A stretch of DNA of 64,000 nt. It comes from Erodium maritimum. Taxonomy: Eukaryota; Streptophyta; Magnoliopsida; Geraniales; Geraniaceae. The position numbers and the translations under genes are program-made. The stretch lies in NCBI GenBank assembly GCA_963921825.1, contig OY997594.1, positions 38,930,557 to 38,994,556 of the forward strand, read 5' to 3'. Of the stretch, positions 9,691-20,370 are shown in pieces (the first letter of the stretch is position 1; each line of letters opens with the position of its first letter). The notes below the pieces were generated by a model. The model did not search any database, was not told the origin of the DNA, and was given only the letters and a program-made list of their open reading frames with translations.

Positions 9691-12529
9691 TGTAATAACC
9701 ACTTCTGGTCAAGGTCAGTCAAACCTGCGAAAAACAGGAAAATTTAAAAAATTTGAGACAAACACTTAATTTAACCTAATTTGACCCCGAGGGTCAAACC
9801 GGACTTAAGTTGACCCCGTTATCGACTAAAATGAGTTCCAGGGGACTCAGGGCAACTTTCTGATCAATTTGGGAAATGTTGACTTTTCGCTGGAAAAGTC
9901 AACCGAGCGACGTTTTGGGACCCAAAAAGCTTAGCCGTCGTCGCAGCGGTCTTAGTTGAGCCGTTTCCTTGTAGCCCACCAAGTTTCGTAATTTCTTGGA
10001 AAAAGTGCCCGTTCGGGGCCCGAAACGTCCGATTTTCGCGAAACTGATTGGAAAATATTAAGTAGATATTTTCCAAAAGGTGTGCGACCCACCTTGACAC
10101 TTGTCCTAATTGTGGTGCTTTTAGTTTTGGGGGGAAAGTGTGTGGTGAGCAAGGGTGGCCGGCCACATGGGTTTAAAGAGAAAAAAAAAAAAGAGAAATA
10201 AATGAGTTAGTTGATTTAATTAGAAAGAAGAAGAGAGTTAGAGAGAGAAGGAGAAGGAGAAGAAGAGAGAAGTTGAGAAGCTAGGGTTTGGAGGATTATC
10301 AATCCCTTGGATCGATTCAAAGCAAGAAGAAAACGTCTTCCCCTCATCTTTCTCTACGGTTTGTACTAAACCGATCGTCGTTTCGTTTATTTTCAAAAGT
10401 TAGGGTTTCGTTAATATGATTGGGTTAGGGTTGTATTGAGGTTGGGAAGGTGTTGGAGACATTTTTGAGGTGTTTGGAGGTGTAATGGCACGTTTTCCGA
10501 TGACCGGAGGCTCGGGAGGAGCTCCGGCCACCGTGGGTGGTGGCCGGCCGTCCATGGGGTGGTTGGTCGGAGCTAGTACCAGCCAACACATGGTGGCCGA
10601 GCCCCACCCCCTTGAACCCTAGGGCTCAGCCAAGTATTTTGGGTGGGGCCCACGTGCTCGGTTGCTCGGGTTTTAATGTTCGAGTGGTTTAAAACGTTCC
10701 CCGGACCATTAGTCCTTAATCGAATCGAAATTTGGAATTAAATTGGAAAAGTTGTAATGAACGGGTTTTAGAAACTTTAAACGTTAATAATTTGACTTAG
10801 AAGTCGAAATTCGATTCTGTCAAGTGTGTTGGGTTCCTTGAATTATTCTAAGACCGTAGAAACGAAAACGGGAACTTTTGGAGCCCCGGAAGGCAATTTA
10901 TAAAAACCTGGCAGATTCGCCATGTCAGTCGAATTGGGCCTTTACGGGTCCTTTATCGACAATGTCGAGAAATTGGGAAGTTTGGGAGTGATCGACATTA
11001 TCGGGGTTACGTTTGGGCGTTAAGTTTATTGATTTTTCGGGTTTTTCGTAATAGTTTAAAAGTGCTTTAAAATTGTGTTCTTTTAGATCGTACTGCGGAC
11101 CGAGGCAAACGGAAGCTCGGCGAGTGACTGGGTTTACATCGAGGTTTAGTGGAGCGCTTTTGGAGTGTTATACGAGGTAGGGAAAAGTAGCCGGATCTCG
11201 GCCCTGATTAGGGAAAGTTAATAGTAGAATTGCATGTGACACCGGGGTGTCGTGGGTTGAGTAGATTTATTTAAATATTAGAAAAGCATGATATGGGATT
11301 GTAGCGTTTAAGAGAAAAGCACGTGACACTTAGTAGTGTCGTAGGAATAGAGAACTTAGCGATATTAGAATTACTGGAGGCATATGACCATACCCGGAGG
11401 TTGATTGTTTAATTTATGTCTTGGGTGGCCATGAGAGCCCGTGTATTTAAATTGGTGTCTTGGGTGGCCATGAGAGCCCGTGTATTTAAATTGGTGTCTT
11501 GGGTGGCCGTGAGTGCCCGTGTTTTACTGTTGGTGTTTTGGGGTGGCCGTGAGTGCCGTGGGGTCGTTGAACCCGAGTTTGACCGTTGGTGTGTCTTGAG
11601 TGGCCGTGAGTGCCCGTGGGGTTGTTGAACCCGAGTCTTGACCGTTGGTGTGTCTTGAGTGGCAGTGTGTGCCTGTGGGGTTGTTGAACCCGAGTCTTGA
11701 CTATTGAGGTGTCTTGAGTGGCCTTGAGTGCCTGTGTGATTGAACTTGCATGTGATTGTGATTGTGGTTACCTGAAGTTGTGAGTTCGAAAGGTCGACAG
11801 CCTGATCCGACTTAGTGTCGATGAACTGCGATAGGTCGACAGCCTGATCCGACTTAGTGTCGCTGAACTGCAAAGGTCGACAGCCTGATCCGACTTAGTG
11901 TCGATGAATTGCGATAGGTCGACAGCCTGATCCGACTTCGTGTCGAGGAATTGCGATAGGTCGATCCTGGACCTGATTGAGATTGATTACCGAGCAGCTG
12001 GTGTGCGATCCTTTGTGATCTTGTTTGGTGTTGTGTAGTCCTTCTGTCGTGTCCTTGGAGGAGGTCGTCGATAGTTGTGTCGGGTCTACATTACTTTATC
12101 GAGTGTTGAGGGAAGTAACGGGTTGTGGGTCAGTTGGGTACTTGAGTTGGGGACTGTAGTCCCGGTGTTGGGTTTGGTTTTAGTGTTACTGGCTTTATCT
12201 ACTAATTATGCCATAGTCAGTCTGTTATCCGTGGAGGTGAGCGAACGCTCACCCCTAGCTGCTTTTCCTATAGGTACTGATCACCGGACGGACTAGGTTA
12301 GCTCTTGAAGTTCATGGAGCTTGGAGCGGAGTCTGGTCTTTACTTTTTGTTGAGTCTAGTGACGGATGTTGTACCTTGTCCACTTGTTGGGACGTTTTTG
12401 TATTGTAAATACTATTATTTTTGTTAACTACATGGAAATATCAGAGTTTTTGTTCAAAACAGGTTTCAAGTGTTTTGTGTTTTAAATGTTCGCGTCCCGA
12501 GTTCGGTTTACTGAATTTGGGGCGTGACA
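9691..12529 (+). repeat. Solo gypsy LTR c (type I U3), in the copia A LTR
   Basis: A 2,839-bp LTR from TGTAATAACCACTTCTGG to GGGGCGTGACA with GGACG on both sides (9686-9690 and 12530-12534) and no internal region. The 5' half matches LTRs b and f. Paired CGACAATGTCGA-type arms lie at 10956-11003, the GAGGTAGGGAAAAGTAGCC box is at 11175, and tandem arrays are at 11418-11735 and 11787-11965. The palindrome and CTTTTCCTATAGG block is at 12237-12275. It lies 467 bp from the oppositely oriented LTR b. Confidence 0.93.
11418..11965 (+). repeat. Two tandem arrays inside LTR c
   Basis: 11418-11735 holds units with GTCTTGGGTGGCCATGAG and later about 60-bp units with GTGTCTTGAGTGGC. 11787-11965 holds four to five 45-46-bp units with AGGTCGACAGCCTGATCCG. 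Both unit types recur in other LTRs. Confidence 0.82.
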
Positions 12530-12534
12530 GGACG

Positions 12535-13910
12535 TCCCATCCTGAATATGTTCCATAGATTACGTTATGAACATATTCAGTGTCATAGCTTGTCATGTAT
12601 CCTTAGACCAATGAGTCTTTGTGATCGCTATACAGTCAACAACTAAGTTAACCTTAGCCTAACGTTTTCCGTAACTGGGCTTCCATAACGGCCGAATTAG
12701 CTTGGGGATCTGCTGCGTGAGTGACACGGAAGACGGCTAAGGGATTTATCCCTCATATTGAGGTATGGGACAAATGTCGGTTCTCGGCCGCTTGATCGAG
12801 AGTGACTAAAAGAATAGCATAGCCATGCACATGATATCGGGTATCATATATTCAGTCACCGCATATATTAAGGAACAGTGATTGAAAATAATAAGGATGA
12901 CGGCTCTATGCCTTATCTCAATCAGGATATCGAAGATAAAAGGATAATGATAGGGATGACGGAAAGGTTAGAATCGACATGATCGATTCATTATGCAGTG
13001 TCAAGAAATACTAACATCTCGTTAGTTGCCACTTATATAGGATCAAGTAAAATGGGATTTTACGTTGATCTATTGACATGCATAAACCTAAGTGTCACAT
13101 CAGAGGATGAAACTCATTAAAACATTTATGGAGAATGGATAAAAGGTATTTGTCTCGGGACATGACCAAAACTAGGTTTTGGGTCATGTGCCCGTAAGTG
13201 AATAGGACTTTACAGATCGAGGCAAGGCTTGGAGTCTTTGGATTGATCACGTCGGATAATGTTGGATATTTCCAGTATGGAAGGCTTGGAGGTGATGAAC
13301 GCGTCACGTGACCTCGTTGGGAATGGCCATGGGCCATGTTCGAAGACGCCCATGAGAGGTCCATGCAACCAAGGCCCATGAAACTAATTCATCAAGTGTT
13401 AATTAATTAGTACTAAGTAAGCAAGACAAGGGTTAATGTGTTGGTGATTCACCACCTAACCCCATCCTGTCTAGCCATACTTCGCACCATACTTGTCATA
13501 TTTACACCATGGTTGTCCTATACTATTTTTTTATTATGTTGATAGGATTTGATTGGTTTAAGTCATTCTTTTCCAACATAACAAACACAAGACACAAAAG
13601 AGCAAGACAACTTCTTCCTCCTAACTCTAGAATTTCGGCGAAAGGGGTGTTCTTCCTCCATATGTTGTGTTCTTGAGTCCTCTTTAAAATAATTATGTGG
13701 ATTTGATTCCCAAGTGGATATGTAGGCGTCTTGTAGACTCAAGACAAATCATTCTTTACCCGGCTGTTCTTGTTATGGTATGAAAATGCTGATTTTTTTT
13801 CTAGTGATTCAAATTTATGGTAGTTGATTCATGGTTTTAATGGTCTCTTGGTTTTATTTTTCATTCCGCTGCGAGTTGGTTCATCTCCTACCCTACCTCC
13901 AGACCCAACA
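12535..13910 (+). repeat. Copia A 3' LTR, second part
   Basis: Continues the LTR after solo LTR c. It ends CGAGTTGGTTCATCTCC...GACCCAACA at 13910, the reverse complement of the TGTTGGGTC starts at 33958 and 40715. It includes a region matching 34441-34760 in reverse. Without the inserted solo LTR the copia A LTR is about 1.64 kb, close to the 1,671 bp of the copia B LTRs. No primer site follows, as expected for a 3' LTR. Confidence 0.87.
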
Positions 13911-14180
13911 ATAATACACGCAAAGTGTTGGTACCTTACACGTAATAGTATTGGTACCATGCATACACGGGGTGCTAGTACCTTGTACGTTGCAATGGTG
14001 GTCAACACGCGCTACAGTGCAGTCAAAGGTGCGGGAAAGTTCGTATTATGTACAAAATTACCATTGTGCGCGTGAAAAAATCCGGGTCTTCTGATCTCGC
14101 GAATTCAACTGCTCATATTGGTTCTAAGTTTGCACGAGAAGGGAAGTTTGTACTAGATACCTATATATATATATATATAA
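13911..14180. other. Unassigned DNA ending in a TA repeat
   Basis: No gene. Spaced GGTACC/GTACC motifs occur at 13930-13985. A (TA)n run at about 14162-14178 abuts the miniature element that follows. Confidence 0.4.
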
Positions 14181-14487
14181 GGTGAATCAGATGCGAACCA
14201 GGTTTTAGAGTGTGAACCTGCGAACTCGCGAATATAGTGTATACAGTTTGAGAAAATAACATTCTAGTTTTGAGGTGAATATTCTCAAACCAAAATTTCC
14301 TCAAACTAACGCTATTTTTGGCAACTATATTTTCTCAAACTAAAATGTTATATTATCAAGCTGGGATGATATTTTTCTCAAACCATATTCGTGATTTTCT
14401 CATAATACATTTTAGGTTCGTGGGTTAACACTATAAGAAGGGCTCACTAGTTCACACCGTAAATGTTGGTTCGCACCTGATTCACCT
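14181..14487. mobile_element. Miniature inverted-repeat element related to the adjacent Mutator-like element
   Basis: The ends are inverted copies: GGTGAATCAGATGCGAACCA at the left and TGGTTCGCACCTGATTCACC at the right. Inside, GTTTGAGAAAATA and TTCTCAAAC motifs occur in both directions. The next sequence (14502 onward) starts GGAGACAATCAGGTATGAACC, a variant of the same end, so this looks like a deletion derivative of that larger family. Both ends sit in TA repeats, so the target duplication cannot be defined. Confidence 0.6.
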
Positions 14488-14501
14488 CTTATATATATAA
14501 G

Positions 14502-16023
14502 GAGACAATCAGGTATGAACCACCTTTAAGATGTGAACCTGCGAACTGCTCTAGAACTTTCCATCTCGTATGATCTACGGTGCGTGTCTGAGCGCGCGGA
14601 TTAGAACTAACTCTAGTCCACACGCCTCTGCTTAGGGGAAATACAAGAATTTAATTCGTCTAATTAACCCGCCTCTGTCCAAGAAACCTAAGTTCTATGA
14701 AACTCAATTCTAGGAAAAAAGTTAAAGACGATCTCATCGGAGATCGCAACTGTGGACTTGCTCGTCAGAGATATCAACTCAGATGCAGCTCATCGGATGT
14801 TGGAATTGAGATCCAGATCGTTGGAGATCGCAACTAAGAACTAAATCGAGATCAGATCATTGGAGATCGCAACTAAGAACGAAATCATTAGAGATAACAA
14901 CTGATAACCTCAACGTCAGTGATATTCGCATAAATGACATGGTTTGTTCAGTCTAGATGTCATCGAGAATATGTAAATATTCACAGGAAGAAGGATTTGC
15001 TTCCAAATGTCGTTGTGAAGTCTGTTTTGGTATTTGTATTTTCCAACCGTTTAGTGATGATTGTTTTCTTCATTCTCAAACATGTTGTTCTATATCTGCA
15101 AACAAGAATAAATGTATCCTCAATATGACTCTGTTTTGTCTTGGCCTATTATATTATCATATTTTCCTTATCTGCAAATTGGGATTCATGTATCCTTGAT
15201 CTCGTTCCTGTTGTGCTTTCTTCATTCTCAATCTTGCTTTTCAGTATATGCAAACGAGAATAACTATATCCTCGATGTTACTCTTTGATGTCCTGGCATA
15301 CTATCCTATCATGTGTTCTATATCTGCAAACTAGGATTCTCGATCTGAAGCTTGTTGTGTTTTGCCTTGTTCTCAATCTTCTTGTTCTCTATCTGCAAAC
15401 AGGAATAACTATATCCTCATCTAAAGACTAAACCCTAACACCATAAACTCTAAACCCCACAAAACTAAAGCCCTAAGCATCTTTAGTGTACTGATGTCTT
15501 TATTCTCAATCTTGTTGTTTTGTATCTACAAACCGTAATCACTATATTCTCGGTCACTTTCCTAATGTTATCCGCCTTGTTCTAAATCTTGCAGTCCTGA
15601 ATTCGCAAATAGGGATAATTGTATCCTCATCTAAACCCTACACCCTAAAAAAACCCATAAAACCATATATTTCAACTCACTTTATTAACTCATTCATTAA
15701 ATTTGAACCAACATCCGGGAATCCATTAAAAATAAGACTCCTTACTGAATGCTGACAACAAGATATTTTGTATTCTCAAACTAACATAGGTATATACCGA
15801 AAACACCTTATCAAGCATCTGCCTTAAATACGAGATCTGATACATTGAACTACAGTAAGGTATTTTGTTTTTTTTTCGAAAACTAAATGTTCTATATTCT
15901 CAAACGAATTTGCATTATACTGTAAACTGGAAAGTGAAGTCTTGCATTCAGTTCTTTGGACAAAAATTGGAGACATGAAGTTCTATATACGCAAATGAGA
16001 TATAAGATATTCTCAAACCAGTA
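14502..16023 (+). mobile_element. 5' end and leader of a FAR1-like Mutator element, copy 1
   Basis: Starts with a terminal-like GGAGACAATCAGGTATGAACC and continues with leader sequence that parallels 47800-48640 upstream of the FAR1-like gene. Shared phrases are GTCCACACGCCTCTG then TAGGGGAAA, repeated GGAGATCGCAACTA, and a conserved stretch near 14960-15010 (matching about 48210-48265) ending GATTTGCTTC. A degenerate repeat array (15093-15630) follows. No transposase frame remains: the element continues into non-coding DNA with TATTCTCAAAC motifs (15770, 15895, 16009) and is interrupted by the insertion at 16033. Confidence 0.55.
15093..15630 (+). repeat. Degenerate array, TGCAAAC...ATATCCTC unit, seven copies
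   Basis: Units of about 30 bp with the pattern TATCTGCAAAC-x-x-GAATAA-x-TATATCCTC occur at about 15093, 15169, 15243, 15318, 15390, 15521 and 15599, separated by 45-100 bp of less similar DNA that often contains CATTCTCAATCTTG. A matching four-copy array lies upstream of the FAR1-like gene at 48335-48640. The position (subterminal) and spacing are those of binding-site clusters, but no binding is shown. Confidence 0.6.
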
Positions 16024-16032
16024 TTAATATTA
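16024..16032. repeat. 9-bp target site duplication TTAATATTA, left copy
   Basis: Repeated exactly at 17610-17618. A 9-bp duplication is diagnostic of Mutator-type transposition. Confidence 0.9.
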
Positions 16033-17609
16033 GGGTTATTATCATACGAGTACCCTAAAAATACTTGGTTTTCATCCGAGTACCCTAAAAATACTTTGTG
16101 ACAGATAAGTACCCAAACGAAACATTGTGTTTCAAATCAGTACCCGCCGTTAGTTTCTGTCTATTTTCCATCCACTTTTCCATCCAAAACATTAAAAAGT
16201 CCAAAATACCCCTCCCCAACACTCAAATTTTCAAACCCATGCCATTGAATTTCAAATTTTCTTTTTACTTATTTATTTATTTTATAAAAAAATATTTTCT
16301 GAAAATTAAACTTATTTTTAAAAAATTGACTTTTATTTTAAAAAATAAGTTTTTATTTTGAAAAAAATCAGTTTTATTTTGAAAAAATCAGTTTTTATTT
16401 AAAAAAAATAAGTTTTTATTCTAAAAAATCATTTTTGTTTTAAAAATCAGTTTTAAATTATGAAAAAATCAATTTAATTATTAAAAATCAGTTATATATT
16501 TAAAAAATCAGTTTTATTATTAAAAATTCTTTTTTTTTACATTCTTTTTTTTCCTTTCCCTTACTGGAAAACATGCACAGATCTGAACAAGTACTATTCA
16601 TTCTTCATCGACAGTCATATCTTCCATCGATCCCCAATTCTTCCTCCATATATCACTTTTCTTAATTTTTAATTATTTTAAAAAAATCAGCAAACACAAT
16701 ATTTTGCAGATCTAGTTCTTCAATTTTTGAAGAACTATTCGAGATGGCTTGATTTGAAACCCACATCGTTGGATTCAGAAGAACAAACCAGATATGGAGT
16801 AGAAGAACGGATTTAGAACCCAAACTAAAACCCCCAAATTATTCTCATTAATTTATTCCTAAACCCAAACAAAAGCCAGATCTGCTTTGTCCCAAACCCA
16901 AACACAAGTAACAATCTAAATCTAATAAAAAAAAACAAATCCTTCACGATTCAATCGAAACAAAAAATATGGTTTTTGGAGATCTAGAGAAGCACTCCCA
17001 AAACCTTTAACTTTCATTATTTCCAGAATTGGGGGAGATCCAACCTGGAAAAAAAATGGAAGATGAAGCAATTTTTTTTAGAGAAATGGATATGCATGTG
17101 TTCAAATCGGATCTAGAAGTGGTAGATATTGATATATCCAAGCCATACGAGAGGTGGTTCTTCTCTGAAAGTTGGTGGTTTCTCTTGCGGTGGTGGTTCT
17201 TCACGGGCACGGAGAAGAAAATGAACAGAATAGAAGATGGAGATGAAGTGTGGATTTGAAATAATGAATAAAGGTAAAGTGAGTGTAGATGAGTGAGTGT
17301 AGATGAATACATGAAGTAAGATGAAAAAAATATTTAGGTTGAATGGGATTTAATGTGCAGATGGTGTGTAAATGAAATAGAGGCATAGATTAGGGTTTAA
17401 ATGTGTCAAGGGTAGTTCTACTATTTAAAAAAAAATTAGGGTCATGTGCCAGGCACATGACCATTTTCCATCCAAAATGGATGGAAAACTAATGGCGGGT
17501 ATTAAGTTGAAACAACATGTTTCGTTTGGGTACTGATGTGTCATAAAGTTTGGTTAGGGTACTAGGATGAAAACCAAGTATTTTTAGGGTACTCGGATGA
17601 TAATAACCC
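16033..17609. mobile_element. Non-autonomous Mutator-type element, 1,577 bp
   Basis: Flanked by the 9-bp duplication TTAATATTA, with inverted ends of roughly 120 bp that start GGGTTATTATCAT. Within the ends TACCC motifs recur about every 27-31 bp (16049, 16080, 16110, 16140). There is no transposase. The interior has an A/T-rich part with repeated AAAAATCAGTTTTTATT units (16320-16510) and a more complex part (16560-17300) that might be captured sequence. A short frame at 17029-17259 is not recognisable. Inserted into the leader of the Mutator copy 1 region. Confidence 0.88.
16320..16520. repeat. AT-rich degenerate tandem repeat in the Mutator-type element
   Basis: Repeated TTTTTATTTTAAAAAATCAG-type units of roughly 25-30 bp. 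Low complexity; no function inferred. Confidence 0.6.
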
Positions 17610-17618
17610 TTAATATTA
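17610..17618. repeat. 9-bp target site duplication TTAATATTA, right copy
   Basis: Exact repeat of 16024-16032. Confidence 0.9.
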
Positions 17619-17719
17619 AGGAGAAGGATTTAATCCAATCAAAAGAAGCAGTCTCTGATAAATAAAAACTTCATACTGATAACCAAAAAAGAGGAGAAAC
17701 TACCGCATTAAGTTATTAA

Positions 17720-18075
17720 TCAATCGTCGTCCACCTCTGGATCTTCATCTTCCTCATCATCATCATCATCATGATTTTCCTCTTCTCCTTCCTCTTTACC
17801 TTCGTCCTCATTTCCCTTCTCCTCTTCTTCTTCTTCCTCCGATGAGGAATGTCATACTCGTTGATGAGCGGATCGTCGTTATCATCATCATTAAAGAAGG
17901 AGGATGAGGATGAGAACTAGGGATTCAGCTTGCGCCTCTTTAAGGAAACTTCATCATCCTCATCATCTCTACTGAAGATTTTGGATGGTGGGGACTTGCA
18001 TTCGTAGCAGGGCCATTTGTCACCATCACGGCTAGAAAACACAATAGTTGGAGGCCTAGGAGATGATAAAATGGC
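17720..18075 (-). pseudogene. C-terminus of an acidic protein, with one stop and one frameshift
   Basis: Read on the minus strand, 18075-17720 gives RPPTIVFSSRDGDKWPCYEC, a CxxC pair, then KIFSRDDEDDEVSLKRRKL. A stop follows, then a Ser/Asp-rich part, and after a frame change near 17845 a strongly acidic tail (long runs of E and D) ending at a TGA at 17720. The basic KRRK patch followed by an acidic tail suggests a nuclear or chromatin-associated protein, but I do not recognise a family. The start is not visible and may lie in another exon. It lies opposite to, and about 0.7 kb from, the small ORF at 18779; a comparable arrangement occurs at 26308 and 26805. Confidence 0.45.
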
Positions 18076-18778
18076 TGGTTAGGATGAAATACAACTAAAA
18101 ACAAACTAGACTTGTTGGATACTAATGATGAAGAAACAAGTACTTTGGGGTCTTGAATTTAAAGAGAACAAAAAGGTGACCAATAATGGAACGACGCCAT
18201 TAATTGCTAGAACCTTTCCGTGTGGCGCGAGGATATTTTTGCAATGATGACCAAAGATAACGAAATGAAAGGGCGGTTGTTTATGGTAACATCAAAATTT
18301 AATATATGATTACCTTATTTTTGTTGCATGGTTGACACGTGTTCCCCATACCTACTTGTATCTGATGAACTAGCATGTTGCAACTCATATGGTTTGAGGA
18401 AGTAAGAATTATGTTTTGAGAATATAATGCACTAGAGACCATGAGAATGAATCTTTAGTTGCTTGTCAATCACAACATAATTTAACTATTATTAGATTAA
18501 TTTTTCACATGCATGACATGTTTCCTTGCATGGGTGACACGTGTTCCACTACATAATTGTATCAAATGACATGGACATGAACCACTAATATGATTTGAGA
18601 ATATAGGTTTATGGTTTGAGAAAATGACAAATATGTCTTGCTCAGAGTACACATCAGATCATTATTCTTGTAAAATACCCATAATGCCTTGTGAAATACA
18701 CGTATAAAATTACCCCTATAACCCCACAACTCTTCTTCATCTCCATCTCTCTTCTGGACCACTAGACCACAAAGACAA
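18076..18778. promoter_or_regulatory. Spacer between two divergent small genes
   Basis: No reading frame of interest. It contains GTTTTGAGAATATAATG (18413) and GATTTGAGAATATAGG (18592), copies of the dispersed GTTTGAGAATA motif. The part just before 18779 (ATAATGCC, then CCCTATAACCCC and a CTTCTTCATCTCC leader) has a counterpart before 26805 (AATAATGCCC, CTTCATCTCCC). It may therefore hold the promoter and 5' UTR of the small ORF. Inferred only from position and the parallel copy. Confidence 0.4.
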
Positions 18779-18991
18779 ATGACCTCTTCAAAAAAACTCG
18801 AACAAGAACTTATTCAACAGATAGAGAAAGAACATCATGATTCGGTACGTGAGCTGCGTGAACTGAAACTCTCAATAATCAAATCCCATCTATTAATGGT
18901 AGACGACAGGGTGCTGAACCTGATCGATGAATGGGAAGAAGATGACATTACCAGCGCATCCCAAGAGCACATGATGCCAAGGAAAGCATGA
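18779..18991 (+). CDS. Small coiled-coil-like ORF of the Mutator region, copy 1 (disrupted at the C-terminus)
   Basis: ATG at 18779 opens 70 codons, rich in Glu, Lys and Leu with heptad-like spacing (LEQELIQQIEKEHHD, then VRELRELKL), consistent with a coiled coil. The segment EEDDITSASQEHMM matches KDDITNWTSDEIPSKEHML in copy 2 near 47187-47240. After EHMM the frame shifts and stops. A neighbouring frame gives MMDTLGGISSYLEAL, matching the C-terminus of copy 2, but that frame is split by insertion of copia C at 19014 and finishes just after 25903. The full product would be about 85-90 residues. No known family. The shared leader and two copies support a real gene, probably an accessory gene of a Mutator-like element. 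Confidence 0.55.
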   Translation: MTSSKKLEQELIQQIEKEHHDSVRELRELKLSIIKSHLLMVDDRVLNLIDEWEEDDITSASQEHMMPRKA

Positions 18992-19008
18992 TGGACACAC
19001 TAGGGGGT

Positions 19009-19013
19009 ATAAG
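19009..19013. repeat. Target site duplication ATAAG, left copy
   Basis: Repeated at 25899-25903 on the far side of copia C. Confidence 0.9.
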
Positions 19014-19394
19014 TCTTGGGTTTTGCCCTAGGCCCAATCGGGTTTAAACCCAATTGAGTGTTGGACCCAATATTGATTAGTATATAAGATTAGAGATTAG
19101 GGTTAAGAGATAGATTCATCTTATTCTCTTGTAACCTCTTTTTCTCTACTCTCCCAAAAACACAAAAGGAAGAATCGTTCTTCCTCCATAGTCATCTCAA
19201 TTTGTTGAAAGCATCAAAGGTTGTTTGGTGTGGATACACTAGAGGCTTCGTACTTTCGGAGCTATATTGGGTTTATTCTACATATCAAGTAAGTAAACCT
19301 ATTAATTTTATTTTTGATTCAAATGCAAATAGATCGTTTTAGGATCAAATTAATTTACTCCACTGCGAACATATGATGTTTTTTTTATCCTTCA
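19014..19394 (+). repeat. Copia C 5' LTR
   Basis: Starts TCTTGGGTTTTGCCC (TGTTGGG in the 3' copy, so the terminal dinucleotide is mutated) and ends ATCCTTCA. Contains TAGTATATAAGATTAGAG near 19078-19095, a likely TATA-type promoter signal, followed by a CTCTTGTAACC region. Confidence 0.92.
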
Positions 19395-19410
19395 ATTGAT
19401 ATCAGAGCCT
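19395..19410 (+). other. Primer binding site of copia C
   Basis: ATTGATATCAGAGCC directly follows the 5' LTR. TGATATCAGAGC is the usual plant copia site, complementary to the 3' end of initiator tRNA-Met with one base change from TGGTATCAGAGC. Confidence 0.88.
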
Positions 19411-20013
19411 GGTTTTTGCGTTTAAATCAAATGTAAAAATGGATTTATTATTAAAATGTATCAGTACATATACCTCAACTATTATCTGCTGTAGATTGAT
19501 TGGAATATACATGATTATTTTTAGTTGAAACCTATGAGTACACTGTACTGTTACATAAACTGCGCCATATGTATTGGTGGTTGACAAGCTAAGAAGTATA
19601 GCATGTAAATGGCTCATAATACTCATAATCCGTGTATAACATGTTGTTTCTTATTGATTATATATACACATATGTTGTTTGATTGTGTACCGTACTTCGG
19701 TGTGTATTTATTTATATATATATATATATAAGAATATGATTCTTTGTGTCATCACACGCGTAAATATACTTGTATATACATATTTGAATGATATGTTTAT
19801 ATGTTGGTGATTTGGGGTATTTCAAGTTAGATGATTGGGTAATGATCAATTTTATTATTAACGATTATATACGATATAGTCGTTAGTATTATTAAAATTG
19901 TTTAAATGACATAAAGTTGATCATTTTATAATTATTGAGTTCTAATTGATAAAATATGAGATATTTTATCAAAGGCTTTTCCATCGAAGTAGATAAATAA
20001 AATTGATATTGTT

Positions 20014-20311
20014 TACAAGGAACGACCTGACAACCAGGGGACTTGTAGTTCGGAATAAAGTTATCTTTGTTTACAAGGAGCGACCTAACTACCAGGGGAC
20101 TTGTAGTTCAAAGATAAATGTTATTTTTTCTCTATTGCATATGATGCAAGTTTACAAATTTATTTTTGTTTACAAGGAACGACCTGACTACCAGGGGACT
20201 TGTAGTTCAAAGATAAATGTTTTTCTTTCTCCGTTGTATATGATACAAGTATAAAGTGTATAAATTTTATTTTTGTTTATAAGGAACGGCCTGATTACCA
20301 GGGGACTTGTA
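20014..20311 (+). ncRNA. Leader stem-loops H1-H4 of copia C (6x3 internal-loop class)
   Basis: Four imperfect repeats fold as the same hairpin: H1 20014-20047, H2 20072-20105, H3 20171-20204, H4 20278-20311. Each has an outer stem TACAAG/CTTGTA (TATAAG in H4, keeping a U-G pair), a 6-nt 5' internal strand (GAACGA, GAGCGA, GAACGA, GAACGG), an inner stem CCTG/CAGG (CCTA in H2), a pentaloop A-Y-W-A-C and a GGA 3' strand. Small hairpins TTGCAT-ATG-ATGCAA at 20135-20149 and TTGTAT-ATG-ATACAA at 20234-20248 lie between them, the second with a paired change. They sit in the transcribed 5' leader between primer site and gag. Confidence 0.65.
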
Positions 20312-20370
20312 GTTCAAAGATAAATATTTTTTTATTTCATAGGATGCAAATGGAAATGAAAAATTATCTA

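Noticed and set aside
14162-14180. (TA)n run as target duplication of the miniature element
   Set aside because: TA repeats lie on both sides, so no specific duplication can be defined.
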